Source: a virus
Strand: one strand, 5' to 3'
Length of the DNA stretch: 41,611 nucleotides
IMG/VR virus record: IMGVR_UViG_3300044961_001062
Span: 1 to 41,611 of that record
The notes beneath the pieces are model-generated. The model saw nothing but the letters and a program-made list of their open reading frames with translations, had not been told where the DNA came from and did no database searches. Position 1 is the first letter of the stretch; every line of letters begins with the position of its first letter. The translations under genes were made by a program, and so were the position numbers. This document shows, piece by piece, positions 32,442 to 40,378 of the stretch.

Positions 32442-33397
32442 CAGGTCCCTCCGGGAACGCCGAGGGTGGTGTTGATCGCCTCTTGTCCGGCCTCACGAGA
32501 GGCCTTCGCGAGACGCTTCTTCCCGCCGAGCGCCTTGCTCGCTGCTGCGTCGACGGCCACGCCGCCCACGAGCTGGGGAAGAACGGGAACGCCCGCGGTG
32601 AGTGCGCCTCCGACGAGACCCGAGCCGACGCCCACGAGCTTCTGCCTCATGGACCGCCCGCCGTGCGCACTCTCGTCTCCGCGAGCCAGATCGGGAGTTG
32701 CGATGGCGAGGGGGAGCCCGAGCGCGACCGAGGTACCCAGGGCTCCGCCTCCGCCGACCATGTCCTTGCCCATCGCCTTCATCGTGGAGAACGGGCGCGT
32801 CGCCATGCCCTTCACGATGCCGGGGATGTTCGTGATCCCCGCCTTGAGCGCCGCGTCTCCGCCGGCGCCCCACTCGCGGAGACCCTTCGCCTCCTCGACG
32901 AGCTTCTTCTTCGCCTTGTCGGTCAGCTCTCCGTGAGCGGCCAGATCGGCCTGGCGCTTGCGAAGGAGATCAATCTTCTTGGACGCAGCAGCTCGACTGC
33001 GCATGCCGATCTCACCGGCCTGGTCGGCGTACGCGCCGGTGAAGCCGTGGATCTGACGCTTGCCGAAGTCCTTGATGCCCTGACCGATCCGCTTCGCGGT
33101 CTCGCCCACCGCCGCGCCCGACGACAGCGCCGGGTTGAGCAGACGGGTGTCGCGGTAGGCGCGCCCGAGCCCGCCGGCAGCTCCACCGACCGCCGCCCCT
33201 CGAAGGCCGCCCTTGAGGGCTGCCGCACCGACGCCTTCGTCCCCGTGCATGAGCGCGCCCTGGGCGGCACCGACTCCGGCACCGACCAGGGCGGTTCGCC
33301 CGGGCGATTCGGTCAGCCAGCGAGCAGCACGGGTGAGCGCCCGTGTGGCTGTCGCCGACTTCGTGACCTCCTCGTAGAAGACGTCGTACGCGTTCAT
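32441..33397 (-). CDS. Glycine-rich hydrophobic virion protein
   Basis: 318 residues. The frame extends upstream, but the ATG at 33397 (MNAYDVFYEEVTKSATAT) overlaps the previous stop (ATGA) and is preferred. Several hydrophobic Gly/Ala segments (RTALVGAGVGAAQGALMHGD; GGLRGAAVGGAAGGLG; LVGVGSGLVGGALTAGVPVL) look like glycine-zipper transmembrane or membrane-disrupting helices, separated by a helical charged region (KKIDLLRKRQADLAAHG). This pattern suggests a DNA-ejection or membrane-pore protein placed in the virion next to the portal (inference). The N-terminal DVFYEEVTKSA is similar in style to the leads of other large-phage virion proteins. No enzyme motif is visible. Confidence 0.74.
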   Translation of the reverse strand: MNAYDVFYEEVTKSATATRALTRAARWLTESPGRTALVGAGVGAAQGALMHGDEGVGAAALKGGLRGAAVGGAAGGLGRAYRDTRLLNPALSSGAAVGETAKRIGQGIKDFGKRQIHGFTGAYADQAGEIGMRSRAAASKKIDLLRKRQADLAAHGELTDKAKKKLVEEAKGLREWGAGGDAALKAGITNIPGIVKGMATRPFSTMKAMGKDMVGGGGALGTSVALGLPLAIATPDLARGDESAHGGRSMRQKLVGVGSGLVGGALTAGVPVLPQLVGGVAVDAAASKALGGKKRLAKASREAGQEAINTTLGVPGGT

Positions 33398-34350
33398 CAC
33401 CTGCCGCCGATCATCCTGAGCTGCTGGATCATCTGGGACTTCACGGTCTTGACGAGGTCCCACTCGACCAGCAACCGGTATACCGCAGAACCGGCACCGG
33501 TGTCAGGAAGGTTCTCGACGGCATCCGCCAGGGGCAGCTTCTTGCGCGCGTCCCAGAGCTGCTTGCACTCGGCCTTCAGCTCCTCGAACTCGAACGGGAT
33601 CTTGCGCAGCTTCGCTTCCCCACAGGTCACGCACCGCACGTCGTTGTCGTCACGATGGACGGCCAGGCAGTGGGTGCATTCGATCTTGGGCTCCTCCAGC
33701 TCACGCTGGGCGAAGTCGAGCGGTGCCGGGATGAACGGGATCCCCTCGTGCTTGAAGACGGCGGCCACGAACTTGTCGACCTCGTACGAGGTCTGACGCT
33801 TCGGGTCGACGAGCTTCATGATCTCCATCCCGACCACGAGGTGACCGATCTCAGCCTCCTCGTAGAAGACGAAGTTCGGGCTCTCGCCGCTCAGCGCACG
33901 CGACACCCAGTGGAAGACCTCCCACTGGCGCCACGGCGACGGCGACATCAGCACGACTCGTCCGGCCAGGATCTTGTTCCAGACCTTGTTGGAGAGCGCG
34001 ATCCCGTCTCGCTCCAGCGTCATCTTGAGGACGTCGGGATGCCACTCCAGGTACTCCTGCCCGTACTTGTCGAGCAGGAGCAGCATGAGGACGATCGGGT
34101 GCGCGTTGGGATGCCGCCAGATGTCCTTCATGGACGGCACCTGGCCCGCGAGGTCGATCGACGCGTCGCTCTTGAGCGCGGCGGTCTTCTCTTCCTCGTC
34201 GACGCACGACACCGCCCGGGACACCAGCGACTCGATGCTGATGGCCTCCTCGGGCGGTGGCGCTTCGTCCGAGCCACCCGACGCAGCAGCGGATCCGGCC
34301 CCACGAGGAGGCCAGACCCGCATGCTGCTCTCGTCGAGCAGGATGCTCAT
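33397..34350 (-). CDS. Unknown zinc-ribbon virion-operon protein
   Basis: 317 residues; ATG at 34350 without strong Shine-Dalgarno (an ATG nine codons on, with GAGAG upstream, is an alternative). The N-terminus is disordered and the central part helical (HPIVLMLLLLDKYGQEYLEW; WRQWEVFHWVSRALSGESPN). Around residues 225-245 CTHC and CVTCG form a four-cysteine zinc ribbon. The C-terminus is helical and basic. It sits between the decoration-like protein and the glycine-rich virion protein. A head-tail connector or packaging-vertex protein is possible; the family was not recognised. Confidence 0.74.
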   Translation of the reverse strand: MSILLDESSMRVWPPRGAGSAAASGGSDEAPPPEEAISIESLVSRAVSCVDEEEKTAALKSDASIDLAGQVPSMKDIWRHPNAHPIVLMLLLLDKYGQEYLEWHPDVLKMTLERDGIALSNKVWNKILAGRVVLMSPSPWRQWEVFHWVSRALSGESPNFVFYEEAEIGHLVVGMEIMKLVDPKRQTSYEVDKFVAAVFKHEGIPFIPAPLDFAQRELEEPKIECTHCLAVHRDDNDVRCVTCGEAKLRKIPFEFEELKAECKQLWDARKKLPLADAVENLPDTGAGSAVYRLLVEWDLVKTVKSQMIQQLRMIGGR

Positions 34351-34353
34351 CGA

Positions 34354-35430
34354 TCAGGCGGGGGAGGGCAGGTAGGCGATGACGTAGCTGCGGATCCCGT
34401 CCGGAGCCGTCGCCGGGATGTAGCGCCCGTAGGGGTCCGCGTTCGTGACGCTCTCCGGATCGAGCGCGCCGGCCGCGGGCACCGCCCACACGCCGGTGCC
34501 CGGATCGTTCGCCTCGCGGATGACCGCGACCGCCTCGACGTCGCTGAGCGGGTTGACGTCCACGCCCAGCTCGGTGTTGAGGAAGCCGACCGTCGCCGTG
34601 CCCACCGAACCGCCCTGCGCCGGGATGCTGATCTTCAGCACCTGGGCGTAGAACTTCGTGGTGTTCACGGTGCCGCCGCCACCGTTCGGGACCGCGATGG
34701 TCTCGGAGATCCGCTTGCCGCGGACGTCGAGACCCTCGATCGTGATGTTCGAGGTGATCCAGTCCGCGCTGGCGCCGAAGATGAACGAGATGCGCCGACC
34801 GTACGGCATCGGACGGTTGCCGACGCGCGCGCGGTTGAACTCCGCGTTCGTGTCGATGACCTGCGCCGAGGTCGAGGCGACGAGCGACGCGATGTTCGCG
34901 GCGTCGGCCGCCACGCCGAGCGTGAGCTGCGCGAGCGCGCCGCCCTGCGCCGGGATCGACACGCTGTCGAGCTGGGCGAAGTAGTTGACCGTGGTCGTGG
35001 TGCCCGCGCCCGCGCCCGACGCGACGGTCTCGCTGAGCGCCTTGCCGTCGACGTCCTTGCCGGTGAAGACGAGATCGCCGCCCGTCCAGTGAGCCGGCGT
35101 GCCGCCACCGCCGACCGTGAGCGTCACGCGCTTGGGCGACTTGATCAGCGCCGAGCCGGTGCCCGGGGCGAGGATGCCGTCGAAGTCGGTGCCCGTGAGG
35201 ACGACCGGCGCGACCGACGACACGAAGGTCGTCTTGATCCCGTCGGCGTCGACCGCGTCGGTCGGCACCTGGGTGAAGTACTTGACGATGATGCCGCCCT
35301 TCTCCAGCGAGAGGAAGGCCTCGTCGACGTCCGACCGCAGCTTCTCGATCTCGTTCGCCTGACCCCCGGGCCCGACGACGAGGTGCGGGCGAGCGGGCGA
35401 CTTGCTGCCGAATGCCTTGGAAAGTCCCAT
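34354..35430 (-). CDS. Virion decoration-like protein with two repeated beta domains
   Basis: 358 residues; ATG at 35430 preceded by AGGAGG eight bases away. Two copies of a ~55-residue beta domain occur in tandem: the first contains GKDVDGKALSETVASGAGAG and LDSVSIPAQGGALAQLTLGV, the second GLDVRGKRISETIAVPNGGG and LKISIPAQGGSVGTATVGF. The shared core is [VI]-x-G-x-D-V-x-G-K-x-[IL]-SET and SIPAQGG. The C-terminal ~60 residues are a separate domain. Repeated small beta domains with glycine-rich loops are typical of surface decoration, fibre or cement proteins. The strong ribosome site suggests high expression. Capsid attachment is inferred; tail tube or fibre is an alternative. Confidence 0.78.
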   Translation of the reverse strand: MGLSKAFGSKSPARPHLVVGPGGQANEIEKLRSDVDEAFLSLEKGGIIVKYFTQVPTDAVDADGIKTTFVSSVAPVVLTGTDFDGILAPGTGSALIKSPKRVTLTVGGGGTPAHWTGGDLVFTGKDVDGKALSETVASGAGAGTTTTVNYFAQLDSVSIPAQGGALAQLTLGVAADAANIASLVASTSAQVIDTNAEFNRARVGNRPMPYGRRISFIFGASADWITSNITIEGLDVRGKRISETIAVPNGGGGTVNTTKFYAQVLKISIPAQGGSVGTATVGFLNTELGVDVNPLSDVEAVAVIREANDPGTGVWAVPAAGALDPESVTNADPYGRYIPATAPDGIRSYVIAYLPSPA

Positions 35431-35455
35431 GATCGTATCCTCCTGTGTTCTTCCT

Positions 35456-37030
35456 TCAGACCCTGAACGTGCCGGCGTTGCTGTCGCCCGCGAGCCGCGA
35501 GAGTACCACCTTCTGGGGGCTCGGCATGCTCTTGAAGACCCCGATCGGGTCCTTCTGGAACTCGTCGGCGAACCCCGCGCCGAACATCTCGTTGAGCTTG
35601 AGCCCCTGCTTCGCCAGGGCCATGAGCTGCATGCCCGAGACGTAGTCGCCTCCCTCGTTCCAGGAGTACGTCTCCTCTTCCTTCGGCTTCTTGGCCGCGA
35701 CCTTCGCGCCACCGTAGACGGCCGCGTACGGATCGAGCAGCCCGACGCCCGGCCGGCCGTACGAGCGGGACGCGCCGGTCTCCTCGTCGGCCTCGCGGAG
35801 CATCTCCGCCATGATCATCGGATCGACCTCGGCGCGCTTCTCCAGCAGCAGCTCGTAGACCGCCTCGTGACCCGTCCCCTCGAACTGGTGGATGCGGGCG
35901 TGCAGCTCGGGCACGAGGTTCGGGCCGTAGCCCTCGCCGGCGTAGTCGAGGACGCGCCCGGCGACCTTCACCCCCAGCTCGTCGGCGCGCGACACGACCG
36001 ACTGCGCGAACACGCGTCGCTCGGTGAGCGGGAAGTCGAAGAGGTGCTCGTCGAAGTAGGACGCCGCCTTCGTGACGAGGGCGGCGCTGTCGATCGGGTA
36101 GCGCTGGAGGTGGGGAAGGGCGAAGCGCGTGTGGCTCGCCTTCTTCACCGTCACCGGCGCCTCGGCCCGCGTGATGTCGCCGGCGTGGACCCAGCCCTCG
36201 GGGACCATCACCGCGGCGATCTTCCCCGCTGCCGTCTTCATCGGGAGGTTGAGGCGCGAGGTCGGCGACGAACGGCCGCTCCCCGACCGCAGGGTCGCCT
36301 GCGGCATCGCCTCGGTCCCGACGAGATCGGCCTTCTTGTGGCGGTGGGGGTGCCCGCCGAGCACCGGATCCGGCTGGTCGCGCTTCGCGAGCTGGGCATC
36401 GAGCTTGCGGTGCGTGGCTTCGAGATCGGAGAAGTGCGAGAAGGCGTCCCAGATGTGCCCGCTCTCGGGACCCTCGCCGCGCTGCATCGCGGAGTCCTGA
36501 TCCAGCGAGAGCTGGATCTCCCGGCCCGACGAGGTCTTCGTGCCGCTCGCTTGCGCCTGACGGAACGCCTCCATGCGCTCCCGGCCCTGCTGTGCCCCCT
36601 CGCGCGCCTTCGACGCCATGTCCATGACGCCCATGCCCGCGGTGAGCGCCGTGAGGGCTCCGCCGATCATCGCGCGCTTCACCAGCGCCTCGGGCGGATC
36701 CATCGCATACCACGAGCAGCCATTGATCAGGTTCGCCGCGACCTTCTGCTGCACCTCGGGAGGAAGGAGGTGCCCGGCCTCGTCGAAGTAGATCATCGAC
36801 AGGACGAGGTGTGCCTCGTCGTGCATCGCGTACTTGCGGACGACCTCGTCGCCGTTGGTCGCGACCATGGCGAAGAGCCGGTCCGGCAGGCGCTCCAGCT
36901 CTTCGGCGCTGAGGACGCGAGCCGAAGCGAGCTTCGGCGGCAGTTGACGGTCGGACGACGCGAGCTTGTTCCGAAGGACGACACCCTTCGGATCGTCGTA
37001 GAGGTCGAGCACGATCCCGGCGATTCGCAT
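35456..37030 (-). CDS. Virion protein, first gene of leftward operon 3
   Basis: 524 residues. The frame is open 12 codons further, but the ATG at 37030 (MRIAGIVLDLYDDP) lies exactly where a leaderless transcript from the promoter at 37031-37066 would start; no Shine-Dalgarno is present. The N-terminal ~60 residues contain two KLAS motifs (RNKLASSD, PPKLASAR), then a helical region (FAMVATNGDEVVRKYAMHDE), a hydrophobic segment (ALVKRAMIGGALTALTAGMG), a disordered linker, and a helical C-terminus (EFQKDPIGVFKSMPSPQKVV). More K-x-A-S copies follow (KTAAG, VKKASH, TKAASY). It is likely a structural or ejected virion protein; no enzyme motif is seen. Confidence 0.76.
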   Translation of the reverse strand: MRIAGIVLDLYDDPKGVVLRNKLASSDRQLPPKLASARVLSAEELERLPDRLFAMVATNGDEVVRKYAMHDEAHLVLSMIYFDEAGHLLPPEVQQKVAANLINGCSWYAMDPPEALVKRAMIGGALTALTAGMGVMDMASKAREGAQQGRERMEAFRQAQASGTKTSSGREIQLSLDQDSAMQRGEGPESGHIWDAFSHFSDLEATHRKLDAQLAKRDQPDPVLGGHPHRHKKADLVGTEAMPQATLRSGSGRSSPTSRLNLPMKTAAGKIAAVMVPEGWVHAGDITRAEAPVTVKKASHTRFALPHLQRYPIDSAALVTKAASYFDEHLFDFPLTERRVFAQSVVSRADELGVKVAGRVLDYAGEGYGPNLVPELHARIHQFEGTGHEAVYELLLEKRAEVDPMIMAEMLREADEETGASRSYGRPGVGLLDPYAAVYGGAKVAAKKPKEEETYSWNEGGDYVSGMQLMALAKQGLKLNEMFGAGFADEFQKDPIGVFKSMPSPQKVVLSRLAGDSNAGTFRV

Positions 37031-37066
37031 GCCCGAAGCGTATCTCGGAGAGGGGAAAGCGGTCAA
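37031..37066 (-). promoter_or_regulatory. Leaderless promoter candidate for leftward operon 3
   Basis: On the minus strand TTGACC (complement of 37061-37066) is followed by 18 bases, TACGCT (complement of 37037-37042), six bases and the ATG at 37030. This is the same spacing as at 25928-25963, including the six-base gap to the start codon, and both genes lack a Shine-Dalgarno. The -10 box is weaker than TAGACT. Confidence 0.5.
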
Positions 37067-37071
37067 ACGAG

Positions 37072-37083
37072 CCTATCAGCAGG
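37072..37083 (+). promoter_or_regulatory. CTATCAGC element, copy C
   Basis: CCTATCAGCAGG shares the core with copies A and B and is followed by TGGAGG and the ATG at 37094. It overlaps the leftward promoter region in a divergent arrangement, as at 25.96 kb. Upstream bases are not conserved with A and B. Confidence 0.5.
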
Positions 37084-37093
37084 TGGAGGTACT

Positions 37094-37741
37094 ATGCAGC
37101 GACCCCAGACCGGGCTCACCCTGCTCGGTCCGACTGGAAGCCCGAAGAACTGCACGTCCTGGGCCGAGTACGAGACGCCCGGGAGCAGCTCGACCGCGAA
37201 CATGTGCAACGGAGGCTGGTACAAGGGCGAGTACTACAACGAGTGCAAGTCGAAGGCGGAATGCGTCGCGGCCACGATCCGCGCGAAGTCCATGACGAGC
37301 GATCGTAGATCGCTCCCCGTCCACACGAACGAACCCAAGCCCTTCGGCGACAGAGGAAACGGCAGCCAGCTCCTCGGCCGAACGCCCAACCTGGCCGACC
37401 ACCTGAAGGGCTGGGGTGCCTGGGGCACCGCGCCCACCACGATCCCGAAAGCAGACGGCCCGCCTCGCCCCGGTGCCGTGCTGCCCACCCCGTTCCAGGT
37501 GCCGGCTCCCCTGCCGTACCCGGTGCAGCCGCCGGTGGAGTGGCCGGTGGCGATGCAGACGCCCTATGCTGCGCCGATGCCCTCGCACAGCGGAGGCGTC
37601 TCGCCCACGTTCCTGCCCCACGAGGAGGAGTCCGTTCTCGGCCGCCTCTTCAAGAACGTCGCTCAAGGCTGGATCGCCTCGACCGGCTGGCACGTCTACG
37701 ACTACTCTCGCACCGTCGACCTCTTCGGACGAAGGAAGTGA
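37094..37741 (+). CDS. Pro-rich unknown protein with Cys-rich N-terminus
   Basis: 215 residues; ATG at 37094 preceded by GGAGG. The first ~65 residues are Cys/Tyr/Trp-rich (KNCTSWAEYETPGSSSTANM; CNGGWYKGEYYNECKSKAEC), which suggests a small metal- or disulphide-stabilised domain. The middle is a long proline-rich linker (PTPFQVPAPLPYPVQPPVEW) and the C-terminus a conserved-looking helix (LGRLFKNVAQGWIASTGWHV). No enzyme motif. It is the first gene of rightward operon 3 and is followed by a hairpin four bases after its stop. Function unknown. Confidence 0.72.
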   Translation: MQRPQTGLTLLGPTGSPKNCTSWAEYETPGSSSTANMCNGGWYKGEYYNECKSKAECVAATIRAKSMTSDRRSLPVHTNEPKPFGDRGNGSQLLGRTPNLADHLKGWGAWGTAPTTIPKADGPPRPGAVLPTPFQVPAPLPYPVQPPVEWPVAMQTPYAAPMPSHSGGVSPTFLPHEEESVLGRLFKNVAQGWIASTGWHVYDYSRTVDLFGRRK

Positions 37742-37744
37742 TCG

Positions 37745-37764
37745 GGGGCGGCGAAAGCCGCCCC
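37745..37764 (+). terminator. 8-bp hairpin with GAAA tetraloop upstream of helicase
   Basis: GGGGCGGC (37745-37752) and GCCGCCCC (37757-37764) pair perfectly with a GAAA loop, only four bases after the stop of the previous gene and ten bases before the helicase ATG. It is not followed by a T-tract. It may be an intercistronic stabiliser, processing site or attenuator. The helicase ATG itself has no Shine-Dalgarno between hairpin and start. Confidence 0.6.
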
Positions 37765-37773
37765 ACCTCTATC

Positions 37774-39171
37774 ATGACGACGTTCTACAAGCGCGAACCC
37801 GGCGTCGGGTACATCGACTCGTGGCTCTGGCTCCCGAAGACGCACGTCGCGCAGGCGCAGGTGGAGTCGACCTTCACCTACGTCGGTCGCAACAACGAAG
37901 CGATCGAAGCGTGGAGGGACGAGCCTCACCACTTCCGCGTCCCCCGCAACTACCTGCGCATGGAGACGTTGTCGAAGCTGCCCTTCAAGATCTACGACGC
38001 ACGCGTGCGATCGTTCCCGAAGGTGAGCTTCACCAGTCGCGTCGTCCTCGACGCCAAGGAGCCCGAGAAGGACTACCAGCGGCGAGGGAGCGCGGCTCTG
38101 CTCGCCACGCATGACGGCATTCTTTGCCTGCGGTGCGGTGCGGGGAAGACGGTGGTGGGCCTACACAGCGCCGCCCAGCTCGGAGTACCGATCCTCATCA
38201 CGGTCACGGACGAGGGCCTGGCCGAGCAGTGGATGGAAGAGATCGAGGACTTCCTCGGCATCGACTCGAAGGACATCGGGTACGTCGGCGGCGGGAAGTT
38301 CAACTGGAAGAAGGCGATCACGATCGCCCAGGTCAACACCCTGGCGAAGCGTGCCGACGAGGACCGCCTGCCTCCCGAGATGCTGCACCACTTCGGGGTC
38401 ATCATCTCCGACGAGGCGCACGTGATGGGCGCTCCGTACTTCAACAACGCGATCCCGCCGTTCCACGGCAGGCGATGGGGGCTCAGCGCGACCCCGGATC
38501 GCGAGGACGGCTTCGACACCTTGCTCCGATACACGATCGGCGAGGTGGTCTACACGTACCTCACACCGGACCTGCGTCCTGACTTCGTCTTCCGCCAGCT
38601 CCCGACGACCCTCAACCTCGCCGACAAGGTCGTCCACGAGAACACGCACGACAAGACGAACAAGTTCCACTTCGGGATGACGTACGGCTTCATCGCGCGC
38701 ACCAACAAGGACGGCCGCACCGATCGCATCGTGAAGGACATCCAGGCCGCCCTCGACTCGGACCGTCAGGTGCTCGTGCTCGCGCACAGCAAGGAGATGA
38801 CCGAGATCCTGGGCGCTCGTTTCCCCAACGCCGGCGTGGTGAACGGCGACGTGAAAGGAAAGGAGCGCAGACGGCGTATCAGGGAGTGCAACCCCGTCAT
38901 CGCCATCATGACGCTGGGCAAGCAGGCGCTGAACAAGCCGATGCTCGACACGCTGTTCCTCGTCGAGCCGTTCGCGAAGAAGGGCGTGCTCCAACAGACG
39001 ATGGGTCGGGTGCTCCGGAAGTACTACGGCAAGAAGCACCCGATGGTGATCGTCTTCGAGGACAAGTACATCAAGCAGCTCGCTGCGCTCTGTGGCAAGA
39101 TCCGCTGGCTCTTGAGCCACTGGCCCGCCCACAAGGGCGGCAAGATCCCGTACACGACCATGAAGATCTGA
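37774..39171 (+). CDS. Superfamily 2 DNA helicase (UvsW/type III restriction-like)
   Basis: 465 residues; ATG at 37774. Motifs in order: an N-terminal region with Q-motif-like area, Walker A RCGAGKTVV (Lys125), DEAH in SDEAHVMG (213-216), SATPDRED (~237), and motif VI QTMGRVLRK. These define an ATP-dependent SF2 helicase of the DEAD/DEAH-type branch used in phage replication, repair or recombination (UvsW-like). No nuclease domain is fused. It lies just downstream of a hairpin and upstream of small genes and a uracil-DNA glycosylase, so it is part of a DNA metabolism operon. The helicase family is firm; the exact role is not. Confidence 0.88.
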   Translation: MTTFYKREPGVGYIDSWLWLPKTHVAQAQVESTFTYVGRNNEAIEAWRDEPHHFRVPRNYLRMETLSKLPFKIYDARVRSFPKVSFTSRVVLDAKEPEKDYQRRGSAALLATHDGILCLRCGAGKTVVGLHSAAQLGVPILITVTDEGLAEQWMEEIEDFLGIDSKDIGYVGGGKFNWKKAITIAQVNTLAKRADEDRLPPEMLHHFGVIISDEAHVMGAPYFNNAIPPFHGRRWGLSATPDREDGFDTLLRYTIGEVVYTYLTPDLRPDFVFRQLPTTLNLADKVVHENTHDKTNKFHFGMTYGFIARTNKDGRTDRIVKDIQAALDSDRQVLVLAHSKEMTEILGARFPNAGVVNGDVKGKERRRRIRECNPVIAIMTLGKQALNKPMLDTLFLVEPFAKKGVLQQTMGRVLRKYYGKKHPMVIVFEDKYIKQLAALCGKIRWLLSHWPAHKGGKIPYTTMKI

Positions 39172-39182
39172 GAGGACCGAAC

Positions 39183-39686
39183 ATGAGGAACAAGCCCCCC
39201 ACGAAGTTCAAGACCGAGAAGGGCGAGATCGACCTCGCCCAGGACACCCCGATGGGCAAGCAGACCTGGCGCGAGCGCCTCGTCCTGGTCTCCGCCGTCC
39301 CCCACCGCCTCGTCGGCATCCTCGACGAGAACGCGGAGATCAAGCCGGGCTTCAAGCTCTACGCGTCGCTGCTCTACATCTCCGAGCTGAGCTTCTCGCC
39401 GGTCGTGGAGATGGAAGAGGTCCCGATGGACCCCCGGAACCCCGAGGGCCCGAAGAAGCGGCAGCCGGTGATGGACCACGGCCAGCCGAGGATCGTCGGC
39501 ATGCAGGGCGGGACGAAGCTCCACGCCCTCGTCCCGTACGACTTCATCGGCACGCCGACGATCGAGGTCAACTCCTGGGAGTACGTCATCCGGGTCGCCG
39601 ACCAGGACGAGGGCTTCAAGGAGTGGATGTACCGCGAGTACCTCGCGTTCTTCGACCCGCCGCGGGTCCAGCTCGTCAAGGGCTGA
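39183..39686 (+). CDS. Unknown protein between helicase and uracil-DNA glycosylase
   Basis: 167 residues; ATG at 39183 preceded by GAGAGGA. The sequence looks compact, with beta segments (WRERLVLVSAVPHRLVGILD; FKLYASLLYISELSFSPVVE) and a loop rich in proline (MDPRNPEGPKKRQPVM). It ends EYLAFFDPPRVQLVKG. No catalytic motif was recognised. The clear ribosome site and tight packing support it as a real gene in the DNA metabolism operon; a replication accessory is possible. Confidence 0.76.
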   Translation: MRNKPPTKFKTEKGEIDLAQDTPMGKQTWRERLVLVSAVPHRLVGILDENAEIKPGFKLYASLLYISELSFSPVVEMEEVPMDPRNPEGPKKRQPVMDHGQPRIVGMQGGTKLHALVPYDFIGTPTIEVNSWEYVIRVADQDEGFKEWMYREYLAFFDPPRVQLVKG

Positions 39687-39691
39687 GGTCG

Positions 39692-40378
39692 ATGGACGCG
39701 CAGAAGAAGCTGCGCGTGCTGCGTGATCGCTGGCTGGGCTGCACGAAGTGCAGCCTGGCCAAGCTCCGCGGCAGCGCCGAGATCATCTTCGGTGCCGGGT
39801 CCTACAACGCCGACTACCTCGTCATCACCGAGGGGCCGAGCGAGGAGGACATCAACCAGAACATGCTGCTCAGCGGCGACGAAGGGCAGCTCGTCGAGGA
39901 CATGCTCGACCGAGCGGGCATCGACGCGAGGAAGAACGTGTTCTACACGTCGATCGTCGCGTGCCGTCCCTACGTGCTCATCCCGGCGACCGACGACACG
40001 CCGGAGCGCACGCAGAGCCGAGGTCCGGACAAGACCGAGATCGAGGCGTGTCAGCCGCGCGTCGAGGAGATCGCCTACCTGGTCGATCCTCGGATCATCA
40101 TCGTGATGGGCGACGAGCCGTGGAAGGCGCTGGTGTCCACGAAGCACCGCGGCAAGCACAAGACCATCAGCACCGCCGCGGGCGAGCTGTTCGACTCGTG
40201 GATCCCGGGCCGGCTTCGCCCCGTCCGCTATCCGGTCATGGCGACGCTCGCGCCCAAGCAGCTCATCGCCAACCCCAGCGTCGCCACCCACGGGCCGATC
40301 GCCACCACGATCGAGGCCTTCATGAAGGCGTCGCGCTACGTCAACCTGCTGAAGAAGAAAGAAGAGGAAGCACAGTGA
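39692..40378 (+). CDS. Uracil-DNA glycosylase, family 4-type with Fe-S cysteines
   Basis: 228 residues; ATG at 39692 preceded by GAGG (the frame is open further upstream but this start follows the previous stop). UDG removes uracil from DNA. Fe-S cluster cysteines: Cys17 and Cys20 (CTKC), Cys91 in VACRP and Cys120 in EACQP, matching the family 4 layout with a small insertion (~95-115). The catalytic region FGAGSYNADYLVITEGPSEE corresponds to the family motif usually written GExPG, here with Glu47 and Gly48. Some residues differ from the standard, so activity is probable, not certain. Its stop overlaps the next GTG (GTGA). Confidence 0.82.
   Translation: MDAQKKLRVLRDRWLGCTKCSLAKLRGSAEIIFGAGSYNADYLVITEGPSEEDINQNMLLSGDEGQLVEDMLDRAGIDARKNVFYTSIVACRPYVLIPATDDTPERTQSRGPDKTEIEACQPRVEEIAYLVDPRIIIVMGDEPWKALVSTKHRGKHKTISTAAGELFDSWIPGRLRPVRYPVMATLAPKQLIANPSVATHGPIATTIEAFMKASRYVNLLKKKEEEAQ

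Noticed and set aside
38330-38340. A further GGTCAA (TTGACC on minus)
   Set aside because: It lies inside the helicase coding frame with no leftward gene start at the required spacing.
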